A stretch of 64,000 nt of DNA. Source: CAZCTC01 sp964501335. GTDB taxonomy: Bacteria > Chloroflexota > Anaerolineae > B4-G1 > SLSP01. Of this stretch, positions 9,259 through 18,506 are shown piece after piece. The translations under genes were made by a program, and so were the position numbers. The DNA is taken from assembly GCA_964501335.1 (NCBI GenBank), contig CAZCTC010000001.1:1-64000 (forward strand). Direction: 5' to 3'. Under the pieces are notes generated by a model. That model was not told the origin of the DNA and ran no database searches. It saw only the letters and a list, made by a program, of their open reading frames with translations. The stretch's first letter is position 1. Each line of letters opens with the position of its first letter.

Positions 9259-12200
9259 TCAGGAACGATTCCGACACACAATGGGCAGGTAAATCCAGGG
9301 GGTCAGCACAGGTTGAACCGTCACCACCACGGTATCCCCCGTCGAACCCGCCCCCATCGAATCTGTCACCGTCAAAGTAAAAGTCAACACAGTAGAAGTC
9401 ACTGGAGCGGTAAAGGTAATCACACTCAAGTGGGAAGTAAAGGTCACCCCCAAACCGCCCACCTGCGCCCAGCGATAGGTCAGCGGCAGATGCCCGTCGG
9501 GATCGCTGCTCGCTGTGCCCGTGAGCGTCACCACACTCCCCGGCCGGACCGTTTGATCCGCCCCCGCCTGCGCCGTCGGCGCCTGGTTGGTAATCGTCAC
9601 CACTGTGGTCGCTACCACGCTGCTCAGACTGTTGGTCGCGGTCACCCGGGCTGTGTAAACACCGCCCCCCGAGTAAAGGTGATTGACATAAGCTCCCGCG
9701 GCCGTCTGCCCGTCGCCGAAATTCCATTGATAAACCACGGAACTGCCCCCGACCACGGTAGCGGTAAAGGCCGTCACCTGCCCCAATGTCGTCGGGCTGT
9801 TGTTAACCGCCGCCAGCCCGCTGATCGGAATCTCCGAAGCCAGAACCGTGACCACGGTCGTCGCACTCAGGCTGCCCAGACTGTTGGTCGCCGTCACCGT
9901 CGCCGTGTAACTCCCAACCATCCCATAAGTATGGGTCACCGCAACGCCCACCGCCGTCTGCCCGTCGCCGAAATCCCATGCATAGGTCACATTGCTGCCG
10001 GCCGCAATCGTCGCCGAGAAATGCGTGGGGCCGCCCACCAGCGTGGGACTGTCGTTCAAAGCCCGTACCCCCTGGATCGCAATCTCTGTAACCGTCACCA
10101 CCACCGTATCCGGCGTGGAAACCAACCCGTAGTCATCGGTAACGGCCAGAGTGAAGGTCAACACCGTCGGCGTCCCCGGCGCCGTGAAAGTCGTCACGCT
10201 GAGATTCGGCGTGAACGCCACCGCCGGCCCCCCCGTCTGCGCCCAGCCGTAGGTCAGCGGCAGATGCCCGTCGGGATCGCTGCTCGCCGCGCCGTTGAGC
10301 GTCACAACAGAACCCACATTCACGGTCTGATCCGTTCCCGCCTGCGCCGTCGGCGCCGCATTGGTAATCGTCACCAGCGTGGTCGCCACAGCGCTGCTGA
10401 GGCTGTTGGTCGCGGTCACCCGCGCCGTGTAAACGCCGGCCGCAGTATACGTATGATTGACGGTCGCCCCGCTGCCGATCTGCCCGTCCCCGAAGTTCCA
10501 CGCATAACTCACATTGGTGCCGCCCGCGACCGTCGCCGTGAAATAAGTCGCCTGCCCCAGCGTCGTCGGGCTGCTGTTGGCCGCCGCCAGTCCGCTGATC
10601 GGGACATCGGTCACGGTCACCCCGGTCGTCATCGAAGCCGAACCCAGACTGTTGGTCGCAGTCACCCGGGCTGTATAGGTACCGACCGCCCCGTAAACAT
10701 GATTCGCGGTCGCCCCACTGCCGGTCTGCCCGTCCCCGAAGTCCCAGACATAGGCCACATTGCTGCCGGCCGCGATCGTCGCGGTAAAGAAAATCGCCTT
10801 TCCCAGCCGCGTCGGGCTGCTGTTGGCCGCCGCCAGTCCGCTGATCGGAATATTGCCCACGGTGACTACCACCATATCGGGCGTGGAAACCAGCCCGCGG
10901 TTGTCGGTAACCGTCAACGTAAAGGTCAACACCGTCGGCGTCCCCGGCGCCGTGAAAGTCGTCACGCTGAGATTCGGCGTGAACGCCACCGCCGGCCCCC
11001 CCGTCTGCGCCCAGCCGTAGGTCAGCGGCAGATGCCCGTCGGGATCGCTGCTCGCCGCGCCGTTGAGCGTCACAACAGAACCCACATTCACGGTCTGATC
11101 CGTTCCCGCCTGCGCCGTCGGCGCCGCATTGGTAATCGTCACCAGCGTGGTCGCCACGGCGCTGCTGAGGCTGTTGGTCGCGGTTACCCGGGCTGTATAG
11201 GTGCCGGCCGCCCCGTAGATATGATTCGCGGTCTGCCCGCCAGCCGTCTGCCCATCCCCGAAGTTCCATTGATAGGTCACATTGGTGCCGCCCGCAATCG
11301 TCGCCGTGAAATAAGTCGGTTGCCCCAGCGTCGTCGGGCTGCTGTTGGCCGCCGTCAGTCCGCTGATCGGGACATTGGCAACCGTAATGACCACCGTATC
11401 CGGCGTGGAAACCAGCCCGCGGTTATCGGTAACCGTCAACGTGAAAGTCAACACCGTCGGCGTTCCCGGCGCCGTGAAAGTCGTCACGCTGAGATTCCCC
11501 GTGAACGCCACCGCCGGCCCGCCCGTCTGCGCCCAGCCGTAGGTCAGCGGCAGATGCCCGTCGGGATCGCTGCTCGCCGCGCCGTTGAGCGTCACAACAG
11601 AACCCACATTCACGGTCTGATCCGTTCCCGCCTGCGCCGTCGGCGCCGCATTGGTAATCGTCACCAGCGTGGTCGCCACAGCACTGCTGAGGCTGTTGGT
11701 CGCGGTCACCCGCGCCGTGTAAGAGCCGACCGCAGTATACGTGTGATTGACGGTCGACCCGCTGCCGATCTGCCCGTCCCCGAAGTTCCAGGCATAACTC
11801 ACATTGGCGCCGCCCGCGACCGTCGCCGTGAAATAAGTCGCCTGCCCCAACGTCGTCGAACTGCTGTTGGCCGCCGCCAGTCCGCTGATCGGGATGTCGG
11901 TGACCGTCACGACCACGGTCGGCGTCACCGGAGCCGCCATTCCATAAGAATCGGTGACCCGCAGGCCGAAGGTCAAAACCGTGGGCGCCGACGGGGCGGT
12001 AAAGGTCGTCACACTGAGGTTCGGCGTGAAGGAAACGGCCGTACCGCCGATCTGCTTCCAGTAATAGGTAAGCGGCGTATGCCCGTCCGGGTCGGAACTG
12101 CCCGAACCGCTGAGCGTCACCCCCGCTCCCACATTCACACTCTGATTCGGGCCCGTTGCCGGGATCGGCGCCTGATTGGTCACCGTGACGACTGCAAAAG

Positions 12201-14910
12201 CGCTGTTGTCCGCCAGATCGCTCTCGGCCGTCGTCGAACTGATCGTCACCGTATTGGTCAGCCACCCGGGCGGCGCGCCGACGCCGAGAATCCCGGTAAT
12301 TGTGATCACGCCGCCGGCCCCCGGAGCCAGATCGGCAATCTGCCAGCGATAGGGCGATCCCACAATCGGGGTAATCACCGCCCCTGAATAGGTGTAGCCC
12401 AACGAACCCAACAGAGAAGGCACATAGTCCGAGATTACCCCGCCGACGGCCGTGACCCCGCCGGTGTTGGTATAGCGCAGGGTATAGGTAATCAAATTCC
12501 CCACATGCAATGTGGTGGGAGCCGCGCTCTTCACCACGGCGAGATCGGCCTCGCTCACGGTCAGGCCGGCGCTTGCCGTATTCCCGGTGCCGCCGTTGGT
12601 CGAACTCACATTGCCGGTGACATTGTTCTTCAACCCCAACGAGGTCCCCAGCACATTCACCCGGATCACACAGGAGCTGCCGGCATTGACCGTCCCACCG
12701 GACAACGAGACTGAACCGCTGCCCGCCGTCGCCGTCACCGTCCCGCCGCAACTGTTGCTCAAATTGTTGGGCGTGGCCACCACCAGACCGGCCGGGAAGG
12801 AATCGGTCACCGCTACACCGGTCAGCGCCGTGGGATTGCCCGCCGGATTGCTGATCGTAATGGCCAGCGTCGTAGCCATATTAAGCGGAATAACTGAGCT
12901 TCCAAACGCTTTGCTGATCACCGGCGCATAAGTCACCGTATGGGTAACGGAAGTCAATCCGCTGTTGAAATTGGCATCCCCGCTGTACTGAACCGTCAAC
13001 GTACGGACCCCGCCGGTCGTCAGCGTGATCGGACAGCTCGTCGTCGGCAGCGTACAGGTACGAGAATCCACCCCATCGGTCACCGTGATCGTGCCGGTCG
13101 GCGCAATCGGCGAGTTGCCGTAAGCGCCGATCACCGTGTAGTACACCGAAACCGCCGCCCCCAGCACCGAAGGCTCGGGAGAGTGACTCGTCACCGTCAC
13201 CGTCGTGCCGGCCTTCCCTGCTGTAAAGGTGATAACGTTGGGGCGGGGCGCCGTCGTCGTATCATGATCGACCACCCCGGCCACCTGACCGGTGCCGACT
13301 GCCGTCGCCTGATAGGTCCCGGTGACCGTCCCTCCCGCCTGCAACGTGGTCTGCTGCCCCGAAAGCGTGCCGCCCGTCGGCGTCCAGCTGACCGGGAGAC
13401 CGGTCAAATGATCGAGATTGGCCGAGACATCCGTGCCGGCGGAATTATATTTAAAGCTGAAGGTCACCGGCGTGGTCTGATTGACGGCCAGAGAAGGGCT
13501 CCCCGCCGTTGCATTGAGCCGCAGATAAGGCGCCGTCGTCAAAGAGCCGGTGCTGCCGCCGGCAATCGCCGCCGTGTTGCAGGGTGCCGCGCCCGGCCCG
13601 GTGCTGCAGCCCCACCAGTTGTTGGTCGCAGTCACCGTCCCGGGATTGGTGTCTTTATAAAGGCCGGTCGCCAGGCTCGGAGTCGTATTGCCGGCAATGC
13701 GGGAATATTCCACCACCACATTGCCCTGTGCTATACTGATCCCGCCGCCGCCGTTAGAAGCCGTGGCAGCCTGCACCGCATTCCCGGTCACCTCGATTTT
13801 AGAGAGCCTCACCGGTTGGGTGGTCAAATATCCCCCGATGTAGATCCCGCCCCCGCCCGCATAGGAACCGCCGGAGCCGGAAACATTGTTGATAAACCGG
13901 GAGTTCTGATCGATCTGAACCACGGTGTTGACCGACGGCAAATCAATGCGCAGCCCACCGCCGTAACCGCCGGCGGTGTTGCCGCTGACCACCGAAGTAT
14001 GCATCGTCAGGCTGCCCCCATAGCTCGATCGAAAATTAATGCCGCCGCCCATAACGTTGGCGCCCGGCGCCCGGTTATTAAGAAAAGTACTCCCGGTAAT
14101 GGTAACGGCCGGCTGATAGCCAAAGAAATTGGCACCGCCACCCCCGCTTGACACCGCCTGATTGTTTTGAAAAAGCACATTGCTGATCAAAATCGCCCCG
14201 GTGTAACCCGAATTGCTGTCCGTATTTAAACCGCCGCCGTAGCCGTAGACATTGGTATTGGAGATCACCACCGCATTGGAAAGAGTAAACGCCCCGCTTC
14301 CGCTGCCGCCGCACCAATCCAGCCCCCCGCCGGTAAAAGAATAATCCGTGGCCCCGTAAGTCTGGGTATTCCGACCATACTGGATGGTCACGCCGTCGAT
14401 GGTGACATTGACCCCGCTGGCGCAGGTGGGATTGACGCCGAAAACCTTATCGATGCCGTTGGTGGAATTGGTGCCGGCCTGGATGATCGTACTGCCCGCC
14501 CCGGCCCCCTGGATCGTCAGGCTGGTATTAATATCCAGATCGCCGGTCGCATTGGCGTCCTCGTTCGTCCCGCCGCTGTTAGCCCGGGTCAAAGTATAGG
14601 TGCCTGCCGGCAGCATAATGATATCGGCCCCGCTCCCGGCCGAACATCCCCAGAAAGAGGCATCCGTGTTGGCCGCCGTGATCGCCTCCCGCAGCGAACA
14701 GGCTGAAGTTCCCGTGCCGTATTCATCCAGAGTAGTATTCACCGCAATCCCGGCCCGCAACGGAGCCGCATTGGCCCGCGACCAGAATGCCGCCGCCAGC
14801 AGCAGCCCCAAAACGAGACTGCACCCCACCAGACACAGCGCCACCGTCACAGACCGCTTCCGACGGTCATTTCCACCGACCCAAACCTTAGAAACTGAAT
14901 TGTGATTCAT
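9259..14910 (-). CDS. Giant secreted CSLREA / beta-helix / DUF11 / PKD-repeat surface protein
   Basis: The start at 14910 (MNHNSVSKVW) follows AGGAG by 6 nt; an upstream in-frame start at 15099 has no support. The 1883-aa product has an N-terminal hydrophobic anchor ending near WSRANA, a CSLREAITAANTD motif, a long beta-helix region, two Ig-like domains, and two DUF11-like domains (roughly 665-910). It then carries 11 PKD-type units, six W[ND]FGDG and five DPDGH type, and ends in IYLPIVCRNRS. It is a paralog of the protein at 2458-8793 with an extra DUF11 domain and fewer PKD units. Several PKD units are almost identical at DNA level, which indicates recent internal duplication or conversion. 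Surface adhesion is the likely role by analogy; the target is unknown. Confidence 0.85.
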   Translation of the reverse strand: MNHNSVSKVWVGGNDRRKRSVTVALCLVGCSLVLGLLLAAAFWSRANAAPLRAGIAVNTTLDEYGTGTSACSLREAITAANTDASFWGCSAGSGADIIMLPAGTYTLTRANSGGTNEDANATGDLDINTSLTIQGAGAGSTIIQAGTNSTNGIDKVFGVNPTCASGVNVTIDGVTIQYGRNTQTYGATDYSFTGGGLDWCGGSGSGAFTLSNAVVISNTNVYGYGGGLNTDSNSGYTGAILISNVLFQNNQAVSSGGGGANFFGYQPAVTITGSTFLNNRAPGANVMGGGINFRSSYGGSLTMHTSVVSGNTAGGYGGGLRIDLPSVNTVVQIDQNSRFINNVSGSGGSYAGGGGIYIGGYLTTQPVRLSKIEVTGNAVQAATASNGGGGISIAQGNVVVEYSRIAGNTTPSLATGLYKDTNPGTVTATNNWWGCSTGPGAAPCNTAAIAGGSTGSLTTAPYLRLNATAGSPSLAVNQTTPVTFSFKYNSAGTDVSANLDHLTGLPVSWTPTGGTLSGQQTTLQAGGTVTGTYQATAVGTGQVAGVVDHDTTTAPRPNVITFTAGKAGTTVTVTSHSPEPSVLGAAVSVYYTVIGAYGNSPIAPTGTITVTDGVDSRTCTLPTTSCPITLTTGGVRTLTVQYSGDANFNSGLTSVTHTVTYAPVISKAFGSSVIPLNMATTLAITISNPAGNPTALTGVAVTDSFPAGLVVATPNNLSNSCGGTVTATAGSGSVSLSGGTVNAGSSCVIRVNVLGTSLGLKNNVTGNVSSTNGGTGNTASAGLTVSEADLAVVKSAAPTTLHVGNLITYTLRYTNTGGVTAVGGVISDYVPSLLGSLGYTYSGAVITPIVGSPYRWQIADLAPGAGGVITITGILGVGAPPGWLTNTVTISSTTAESDLADNSAFAVVTVTNQAPIPATGPNQSVNVGAGVTLSGSGSSDPDGHTPLTYYWKQIGGTAVSFTPNLSVTTFTAPSAPTVLTFGLRVTDSYGMAAPVTPTVVVTVTDIPISGLAAANSSSTTLGQATYFTATVAGGANVSYAWNFGDGQIGSGSTVNHTYTAVGSYTARVTATNSLSSAVATTLVTITNAAPTAQAGTDQTVNVGSVVTLNGAASSDPDGHLPLTYGWAQTGGPAVAFTGNLSVTTFTAPGTPTVLTFTLTVTDNRGLVSTPDTVVITVANVPISGLTAANSSPTTLGQPTYFTATIAGGTNVTYQWNFGDGQTAGGQTANHIYGAAGTYTARVTATNSLSSAVATTLVTITNAAPTAQAGTDQTVNVGSVVTLNGAASSDPDGHLPLTYGWAQTGGPAVAFTPNLSVTTFTAPGTPTVLTFTLTVTDNRGLVSTPDMVVVTVGNIPISGLAAANSSPTRLGKAIFFTATIAAGSNVAYVWDFGDGQTGSGATANHVYGAVGTYTARVTATNSLGSASMTTGVTVTDVPISGLAAANSSPTTLGQATYFTATVAGGTNVSYAWNFGDGQIGSGATVNHTYTAAGVYTARVTATNSLSSAVATTLVTITNAAPTAQAGTDQTVNVGSVVTLNGAASSDPDGHLPLTYGWAQTGGPAVAFTPNLSVTTFTAPGTPTVLTFTLAVTDDYGLVSTPDTVVVTVTEIAIQGVRALNDSPTLVGGPTHFSATIAAGSNVTYAWDFGDGQTAVGVAVTHTYGMVGSYTATVTATNSLGSLSATTVVTVLASEIPISGLAAVNNSPTTLGQVTAFTATVVGGSSVVYQWNFGDGQTAAGAYVNHLYSGGGVYTARVTATNSLSSVVATTVVTITNQAPTAQAGADQTVRPGSVVTLTGTASSDPDGHLPLTYRWAQVGGLGVTFTSHLSVITFTAPVTSTVLTFTLTVTDSMGAGSTGDTVVVTVQPVLTPWIYLPIVCRNRS
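10155..11677 (-). repeat. Near-identical in-frame PKD coding repeats
   Basis: A block of about 230 bp encoding the DPDGH-type unit occurs three times with almost no differences, at about 10155-10385, 10920-11157 and 11440-11677. A shared anchor word lies at 10241, 11009 and 11531, giving offsets of 768 and 522 bp, both multiples of three. The copies are much closer to one another than to other units in the same gene. Confidence 0.8.
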
Positions 14911-14930
14911 AAAAAACTCCTGATCAAGAA

Positions 14931-15094
14931 ATACGACCTGTGCGGTCGGCCCTGAAAAACGGATAAAAGAAAAACCCATGGTTTCGGCGGCTTCAGAAAG
15001 CCGCCGAAACCATGAATCAAATAACTTCTCTCCCCCATCCAGCGCGTCGCTTTTTACCCGGAACGCGCCGGCTGCGAGATGCAAAAAAGCCAAC
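14931..15094 (-). repeat. Palindromic intergenic element (reverse orientation)
   Basis: The hairpin has 17-bp arms at 14977-14993 and 14998-15014 with loop CAGA. Conserved flanks are ATACGACCTGTGCGGTC on the left, and on the right an A-rich run followed by CTCTCCCCC, GCGCGTCG and TTTTTACC. On the minus strand a T-rich stretch follows the hairpin, so this copy could end the collar operon transcript. Confidence 0.75.
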
Positions 15095-15109
15095 CACACG
15101 GGTAAAAAT

Positions 15110-15421
15110 CTACTTTCCCGGCACCAGGCGGTTAAACACCGCCTGGTAAAACAGATGCCCCGCTTCCTGCTTCACCGGAACGATAAACAATTCGGCCGGC
15201 CCCAACTGCAAGTGCTCGATAGGATAATTCCCCTGTCCCAGAGGCGAATCGATGGGAGCCTGGAAAGTCAACGAAAAACTCTCCGTCTGCGCAGTTTTCT
15301 TTAAAGGAGAAACTTCCACCAGTTTCATCTCCACCGTTTCGCCGTTCCGCCCGTGGACCTTGAACAAAGTATCGAGCGCCGCCGTCAATGCCTCATAGGT
15401 CAGCTTTTCCAGCATTTTCAT
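15110..15421 (-). CDS. DUF6916-like small protein of the collar operon
   Basis: The 103-aa protein has no signal peptide and starts MKMLEKLTYEAL. Its beta-rich body includes FSLTFQAP and an L-x-HLQLGPAELFIVPV stretch. The pattern fits DUF6916-type proteins, which I recall as neighbours of tail-collar genes. It is the last gene of the minus-strand operon, 21 bp after the preceding collar gene, so it is probably made together with those proteins. Its function is unknown; a structural or assembly partner is plausible. Confidence 0.6.
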   Translation of the reverse strand: MKMLEKLTYEALTAALDTLFKVHGRNGETVEMKLVEVSPLKKTAQTESFSLTFQAPIDSPLGQGNYPIEHLQLGPAELFIVPVKQEAGHLFYQAVFNRLVPGK

Positions 15422-15442
15422 TTACCTCGATAGATTAAGAAA

Positions 15443-15976
15443 TTACGACCGCGGGAACACGCCACTCACCGCAATAATATAATTCACCACCAGGATCGGA
15501 GAGAGATTGTTATGAGCCCCTCCATCCCCCATCGCTTCCAACACCCCATCGTGCATCGGAACCGTCGGAGCCGTCGTCGAATGATAATAAGCCGGCATGG
15601 CTCCACCGCGCCCGGCCGGCAGCGTCCCCCAAAGATGACCGATCGGACTGGTCTCGCCGGTGACCGGTGCCCCCTGAGCCACATGGCTGTGCTGTCCCAT
15701 CTGCGCTTCCGTCAAAGCGACCCGGGCACTGCCGCCGCCCTGTCCCAATTCCCGCAGACTCCCCGTGCCGTCCACGCGCCCGCAATGGATGGCCACTCGT
15801 TGCCGAAGGTCGGGTAAACAGAAATAGGTCTCGTCATCCCCGCCATAGATACAGCCGATCACATTGTAAAGGCTTATATTTTGCTCTATCAATATCTGTT
15901 GCCCGTCACAAAAAGCAAATCCCGGCGGAGCAACAGGACCGGCAAACATCTTGATCTCTCCCACATAAGTTACCAT
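15443..15976 (-). CDS. Tail-collar domain protein 6 (microcystin-dependent-protein type)
   Basis: The 177-aa protein has the Tail_Collar signature: YVGEIKMFAG at the N-terminus, PPGFAFCDGQ, a YGGDD turn, FCLPDLRQRV, then a histidine-containing H-S-H segment and a C-terminal NNLSPILVVNYIIAV. AAGGAG lies 5 nt before the start. Such domains form trimeric tips in phage short tail fibres and occur in free-standing bacterial proteins of unknown role. No phage tail, sheath or baseplate gene is near. It is one of six adjacent paralogs. Confidence 0.85.
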   Translation of the reverse strand: MVTYVGEIKMFAGPVAPPGFAFCDGQQILIEQNISLYNVIGCIYGGDDETYFCLPDLRQRVAIHCGRVDGTGSLRELGQGGGSARVALTEAQMGQHSHVAQGAPVTGETSPIGHLWGTLPAGRGGAMPAYYHSTTAPTVPMHDGVLEAMGDGGAHNNLSPILVVNYIIAVSGVFPRS

Positions 15977-16072
15977 GCGTCTCCTTATGACATGTTCTCA
16001 AGCCCGGACAAATTCACTCAGATTTCACTGCAAAGGCGCCGGGGACACAGAAAAAATCTACTTGAACCGGAA

Positions 16073-16567
16073 TCAAAACGAAAGGCCATGACAACAAATA
16101 CAATAGTTCATCACCAGATAAGGCTGCTGATTTTCATGGGCCAGGCCCTTGCCGGAAGATTGAATGCTGTTAAGGGCCATATACCCCCCAGCCGTCGCAC
16201 TGTAAGCCGGCTCGCTGGCCGTCGTCCACGCATTGTCCCCCGGATTGGGCAGAATAGGAGCATTGTGATAGGCCCATACGGGATGAGTATGTCCGGGCAT
16301 TTCGCCCATTTCCAACGCACATTGAACCGCGCCGCCTTGTAAGCCGATCGGCAAAGGCGCCCCGGCAGCATGCATCGCCGTTCGCCCCGCCAGATTGGGC
16401 AGATTGAAATGATTGTTGTCCTCACTGCCATAGATAATCCCGATCACCGCAAAAAGATCGGCATATTCAGTCCGGGAGACACTGGCCCCATCGCAAATCA
16501 ACCAATCCGGCGGTGCAAAATTATAAGAAAACAAACGGATCTCGCCGACAAAAGGAAAACCACCCAT
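16073..16567 (-). CDS. Tail-collar domain protein 5
   Basis: 164 aa, with VGEIRLFSYN, PPDWLICDGA, FNLPNLAGRT and the terminal QPYLVMNYCICCHG. AAGGAG precedes the ATG by 9 nt. The C-terminus is shorter than in the other paralogs and ends CCHGLSF, with an unusual cysteine pair. The collar fold is confident; the role in the cell is not known. Confidence 0.83.
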   Translation of the reverse strand: MGGFPFVGEIRLFSYNFAPPDWLICDGASVSRTEYADLFAVIGIIYGSEDNNHFNLPNLAGRTAMHAAGAPLPIGLQGGAVQCALEMGEMPGHTHPVWAYHNAPILPNPGDNAWTTASEPAYSATAGGYMALNSIQSSGKGLAHENQQPYLVMNYCICCHGLSF

Positions 16568-16617
16568 GATGATGCGCTCCTTGATCTTTTATTTTCCGAT
16601 CTTCAATCCGGCTCCGA

Positions 16618-17151
16618 TCATTCGCCGACCGGAATTGGATAGAGCCCCTGCAGACAAATGACAAAATTGAGCGGCAGGAAGGGCATCATATTTTCATGGG
16701 GCAGGGAATGACCGGCATCCCCTACCGCCTGAGACATCATCGGCTGCAAATTGTACCCGGCCTCGGGGGCATATCGAGGAGTCGAGACCTTGCCCCACAC
16801 CATCGCCTCCGGGTCGGTAGAATCAGAACTGGAAACAGTCCCATTAGCCGCAACCCGATGAAAATGTAAAGGATTGTTCTCAGCCGTCAGACTGACGCTT
16901 TCAGCCCCGCCCCGAGCCCCCAAAGGGTAGGTCAGCCGATCGGAGGTCGTCCCCATGCCCACCGGCATCCGACCTCGTAAATCCGGTAAAAAGAACTGAC
17001 CACTGGGAGCCGCACCATACGTATTGCCGATAAGACTGAATAAAGCTTCATTCTGGTTGACCGGAAGCGCCTGCCCATCACAAAAAGCCCAATGCCGCGG
17101 AGCAAATTTAAACGCCACGACTTTGATTTCACCTAAAAACGGTTCCGCCAT
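16618..17151 (-). CDS. Tail-collar domain protein 4
   Basis: 177 aa, with LGEIKVVAFKFAPRHWAFCD, FFLPDLRGRMPVG and the terminal MPFLPLNFVICLQGLYP. A GAGGAG site is 5 nt upstream of the start. It is the paralog closest to generic microcystin-dependent proteins in its motifs. It lies in the same operon; the 162-bp gap upstream contains GC-rich dispersed repeats. Confidence 0.85.
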   Translation of the reverse strand: MAEPFLGEIKVVAFKFAPRHWAFCDGQALPVNQNEALFSLIGNTYGAAPSGQFFLPDLRGRMPVGMGTTSDRLTYPLGARGGAESVSLTAENNPLHFHRVAANGTVSSSDSTDPEAMVWGKVSTPRYAPEAGYNLQPMMSQAVGDAGHSLPHENMMPFLPLNFVICLQGLYPIPVGE

Positions 17152-17198
17152 TCAACTCCTCGCTTTCACAATGAAAGGTTACGCCCTATTGAAATCAA

Positions 17199-17267
17199 GG
17201 GCGGCCACATCGGGCCGCCCCTACAAAAATTGCTCTCCGATGCAGGGACGCCCCTGTGCAGGCGACC
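17199..17267. repeat. GC-rich palindromic dispersed repeats inside the collar operon
   Basis: GGGCGGCCACATCGGGCCGC followed by CCCTAC (17199-17224), then a related GCAGGGACGCCCCTGTGCAG unit (from 17242). The same type recurs at 17872-17899, 34181-34206 and 34221-34250. It separates two collar genes without breaking them. Confidence 0.65.
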
Positions 17268-17313
17268 TAAACCGGCCCTGTAAAACTATTTCTACTGAAC
17301 GCCCGCCTTCAGC

Positions 17314-17841
17314 CTAAGACTGGCTGGGATAAAGCCCCACAACCGCAATGATGTACTTGAGCTCCAGATAAGGGCCGACATTGTTGTGCGGCTGCGATCC
17401 CCCGCTGTTGCCCAGCGCCTCGGCATGCATAGTGACCGAGGGCGTAGCCGAAGCATAGATCGGCGTCGGCCCGCTGCGGCCGGCCGGCACCGTCCCCCAG
17501 GAGCCCTCCGTCGGCGTCGTCGCGCCGCTGTCGGCCGTCCCCATCGCCGCGTGCGTATGCGGAGCCATCGTATTGGTATTCAAAGTGACGGTTGCCACCC
17601 CGCCCGTCTGCGGCACGGTGCGCGGCGTCAGACCGGGACCGGTGCCGGCATCCACCACCGCCCGGCCGGTCAGATTGGGCAGCGCAAAGGTCGTCGTTCC
17701 ATTACCGCCATAAGTAGTTCTAAGCAAAGAAAAAAGGGCCGAGTATTGAACGATTTGCAAAAGCTGGCCCTCACAAAACATCCATCCCTCAGGGGCATAA
17801 TTGCCCGCAAAAATTCTGATCTCGCCGATATAAGGATCCAT
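17314..17841 (-). CDS. Tail-collar domain protein 3
   Basis: 175 aa, with IGEIRIFAGNYAPEGWMFCE, YGGNG, FALPNLTGRAVV, an H-T-H segment and the terminal NNVGPYLELKYIIAVVGLYP. A GAGGAG is placed just before the ATG. The cysteine in the CDGQ motif is kept (FCEGQ). Third of six paralogs in transcription order. Confidence 0.85.
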   Translation of the reverse strand: MDPYIGEIRIFAGNYAPEGWMFCEGQLLQIVQYSALFSLLRTTYGGNGTTTFALPNLTGRAVVDAGTGPGLTPRTVPQTGGVATVTLNTNTMAPHTHAAMGTADSGATTPTEGSWGTVPAGRSGPTPIYASATPSVTMHAEALGNSGGSQPHNNVGPYLELKYIIAVVGLYPSQS

Positions 17842-17871
17842 CGTTCTCCTCTGTCATTTAAAGTCACTGAA

Positions 17872-17899
17872 GTAGGGGCGCCCCTGCGTGGGCGCCCGT
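17872..17899. repeat. GC-rich palindromic dispersed repeat
   Basis: GTAGGGGCGCCCCTGCGTGG followed by GCGCCC. It matches the reverse complement of the unit at 34181-34206 over most of its length. It lies in the 120-bp gap between two collar genes. Confidence 0.6.
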
Positions 17900-17961
17900 C
17901 TGAAATCGAAAACAACCACATCTGCGCCTGTTTACAACATCTTCGATCCGCGGGCTATTTC

Positions 17962-18462
17962 TTAAGGAGCCGGCGGCGGCGCATAGCCACCGTCGATCGC
18001 AATACAATAATTCAGCACCAGAAAAGGAGCCCGATTTTCATGCGGCTGCCCGGTCCCGGACGTGGCCAGCGACCCCGACACCATCGAAACATTCGGAGAG
18101 GCGTTCTTGTAAACATTTTCAGAAGCCGTGGTCCAGCAGCTGTCGGTCGGCAGTCCCTGATTGGGTGTCGATTCGCTGCCCTTGACGCTATGCTTATGGG
18201 CCGGGATCTCATTGGAATTCAACGCATGCCGGGCTTCGCCGCCGGCCGTGCCCGGATGTTTGCCCTGGGTATGGATGGGCACCCGCCCGCGTAGATCGGG
18301 CAGATTGAAGTGAGTGATCCCGTCGCCGCCGTACTGCGTGCCGATGACGACAAACAGGGCCTGATTTTGCGCAATGGGCAGAGAAGAACCGTCGCAGATC
18401 GCCCACTGAGGTGGAGGATAGTCAAATGCAAACAACCGAATTTCGCCGATAAATGGATCCAT
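17962..18462 (-). CDS. Tail-collar domain protein 2
   Basis: 166 aa, with IGEIRLFAFDYPPPQWAICD, YGGDG, FNLPDLRGRVP and the terminal ENRAPFLVLNYCIAIDGGYA, then a proline-rich tail PPPAP. AGGAG lies 7 nt before the ATG. Second collar gene in transcription order, 44 bp after the first. Confidence 0.85.
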   Translation of the reverse strand: MDPFIGEIRLFAFDYPPPQWAICDGSSLPIAQNQALFVVIGTQYGGDGITHFNLPDLRGRVPIHTQGKHPGTAGGEARHALNSNEIPAHKHSVKGSESTPNQGLPTDSCWTTASENVYKNASPNVSMVSGSLATSGTGQPHENRAPFLVLNYCIAIDGGYAPPPAP

Positions 18463-18506
18463 GGTTTCAACTCCTGGGTGTGTGATCTCGAAACGTAAAA
18501 CCCGGC

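Noticed and set aside
9241..12387. A 1048-codon plus-strand open frame across the giant surface protein gene
   Set aside because: It is a repetitive arginine-rich antisense shadow of the PKD repeats, with no ribosome site or recognisable domain; the minus-strand frame has clear domains and a Shine-Dalgarno sequence.
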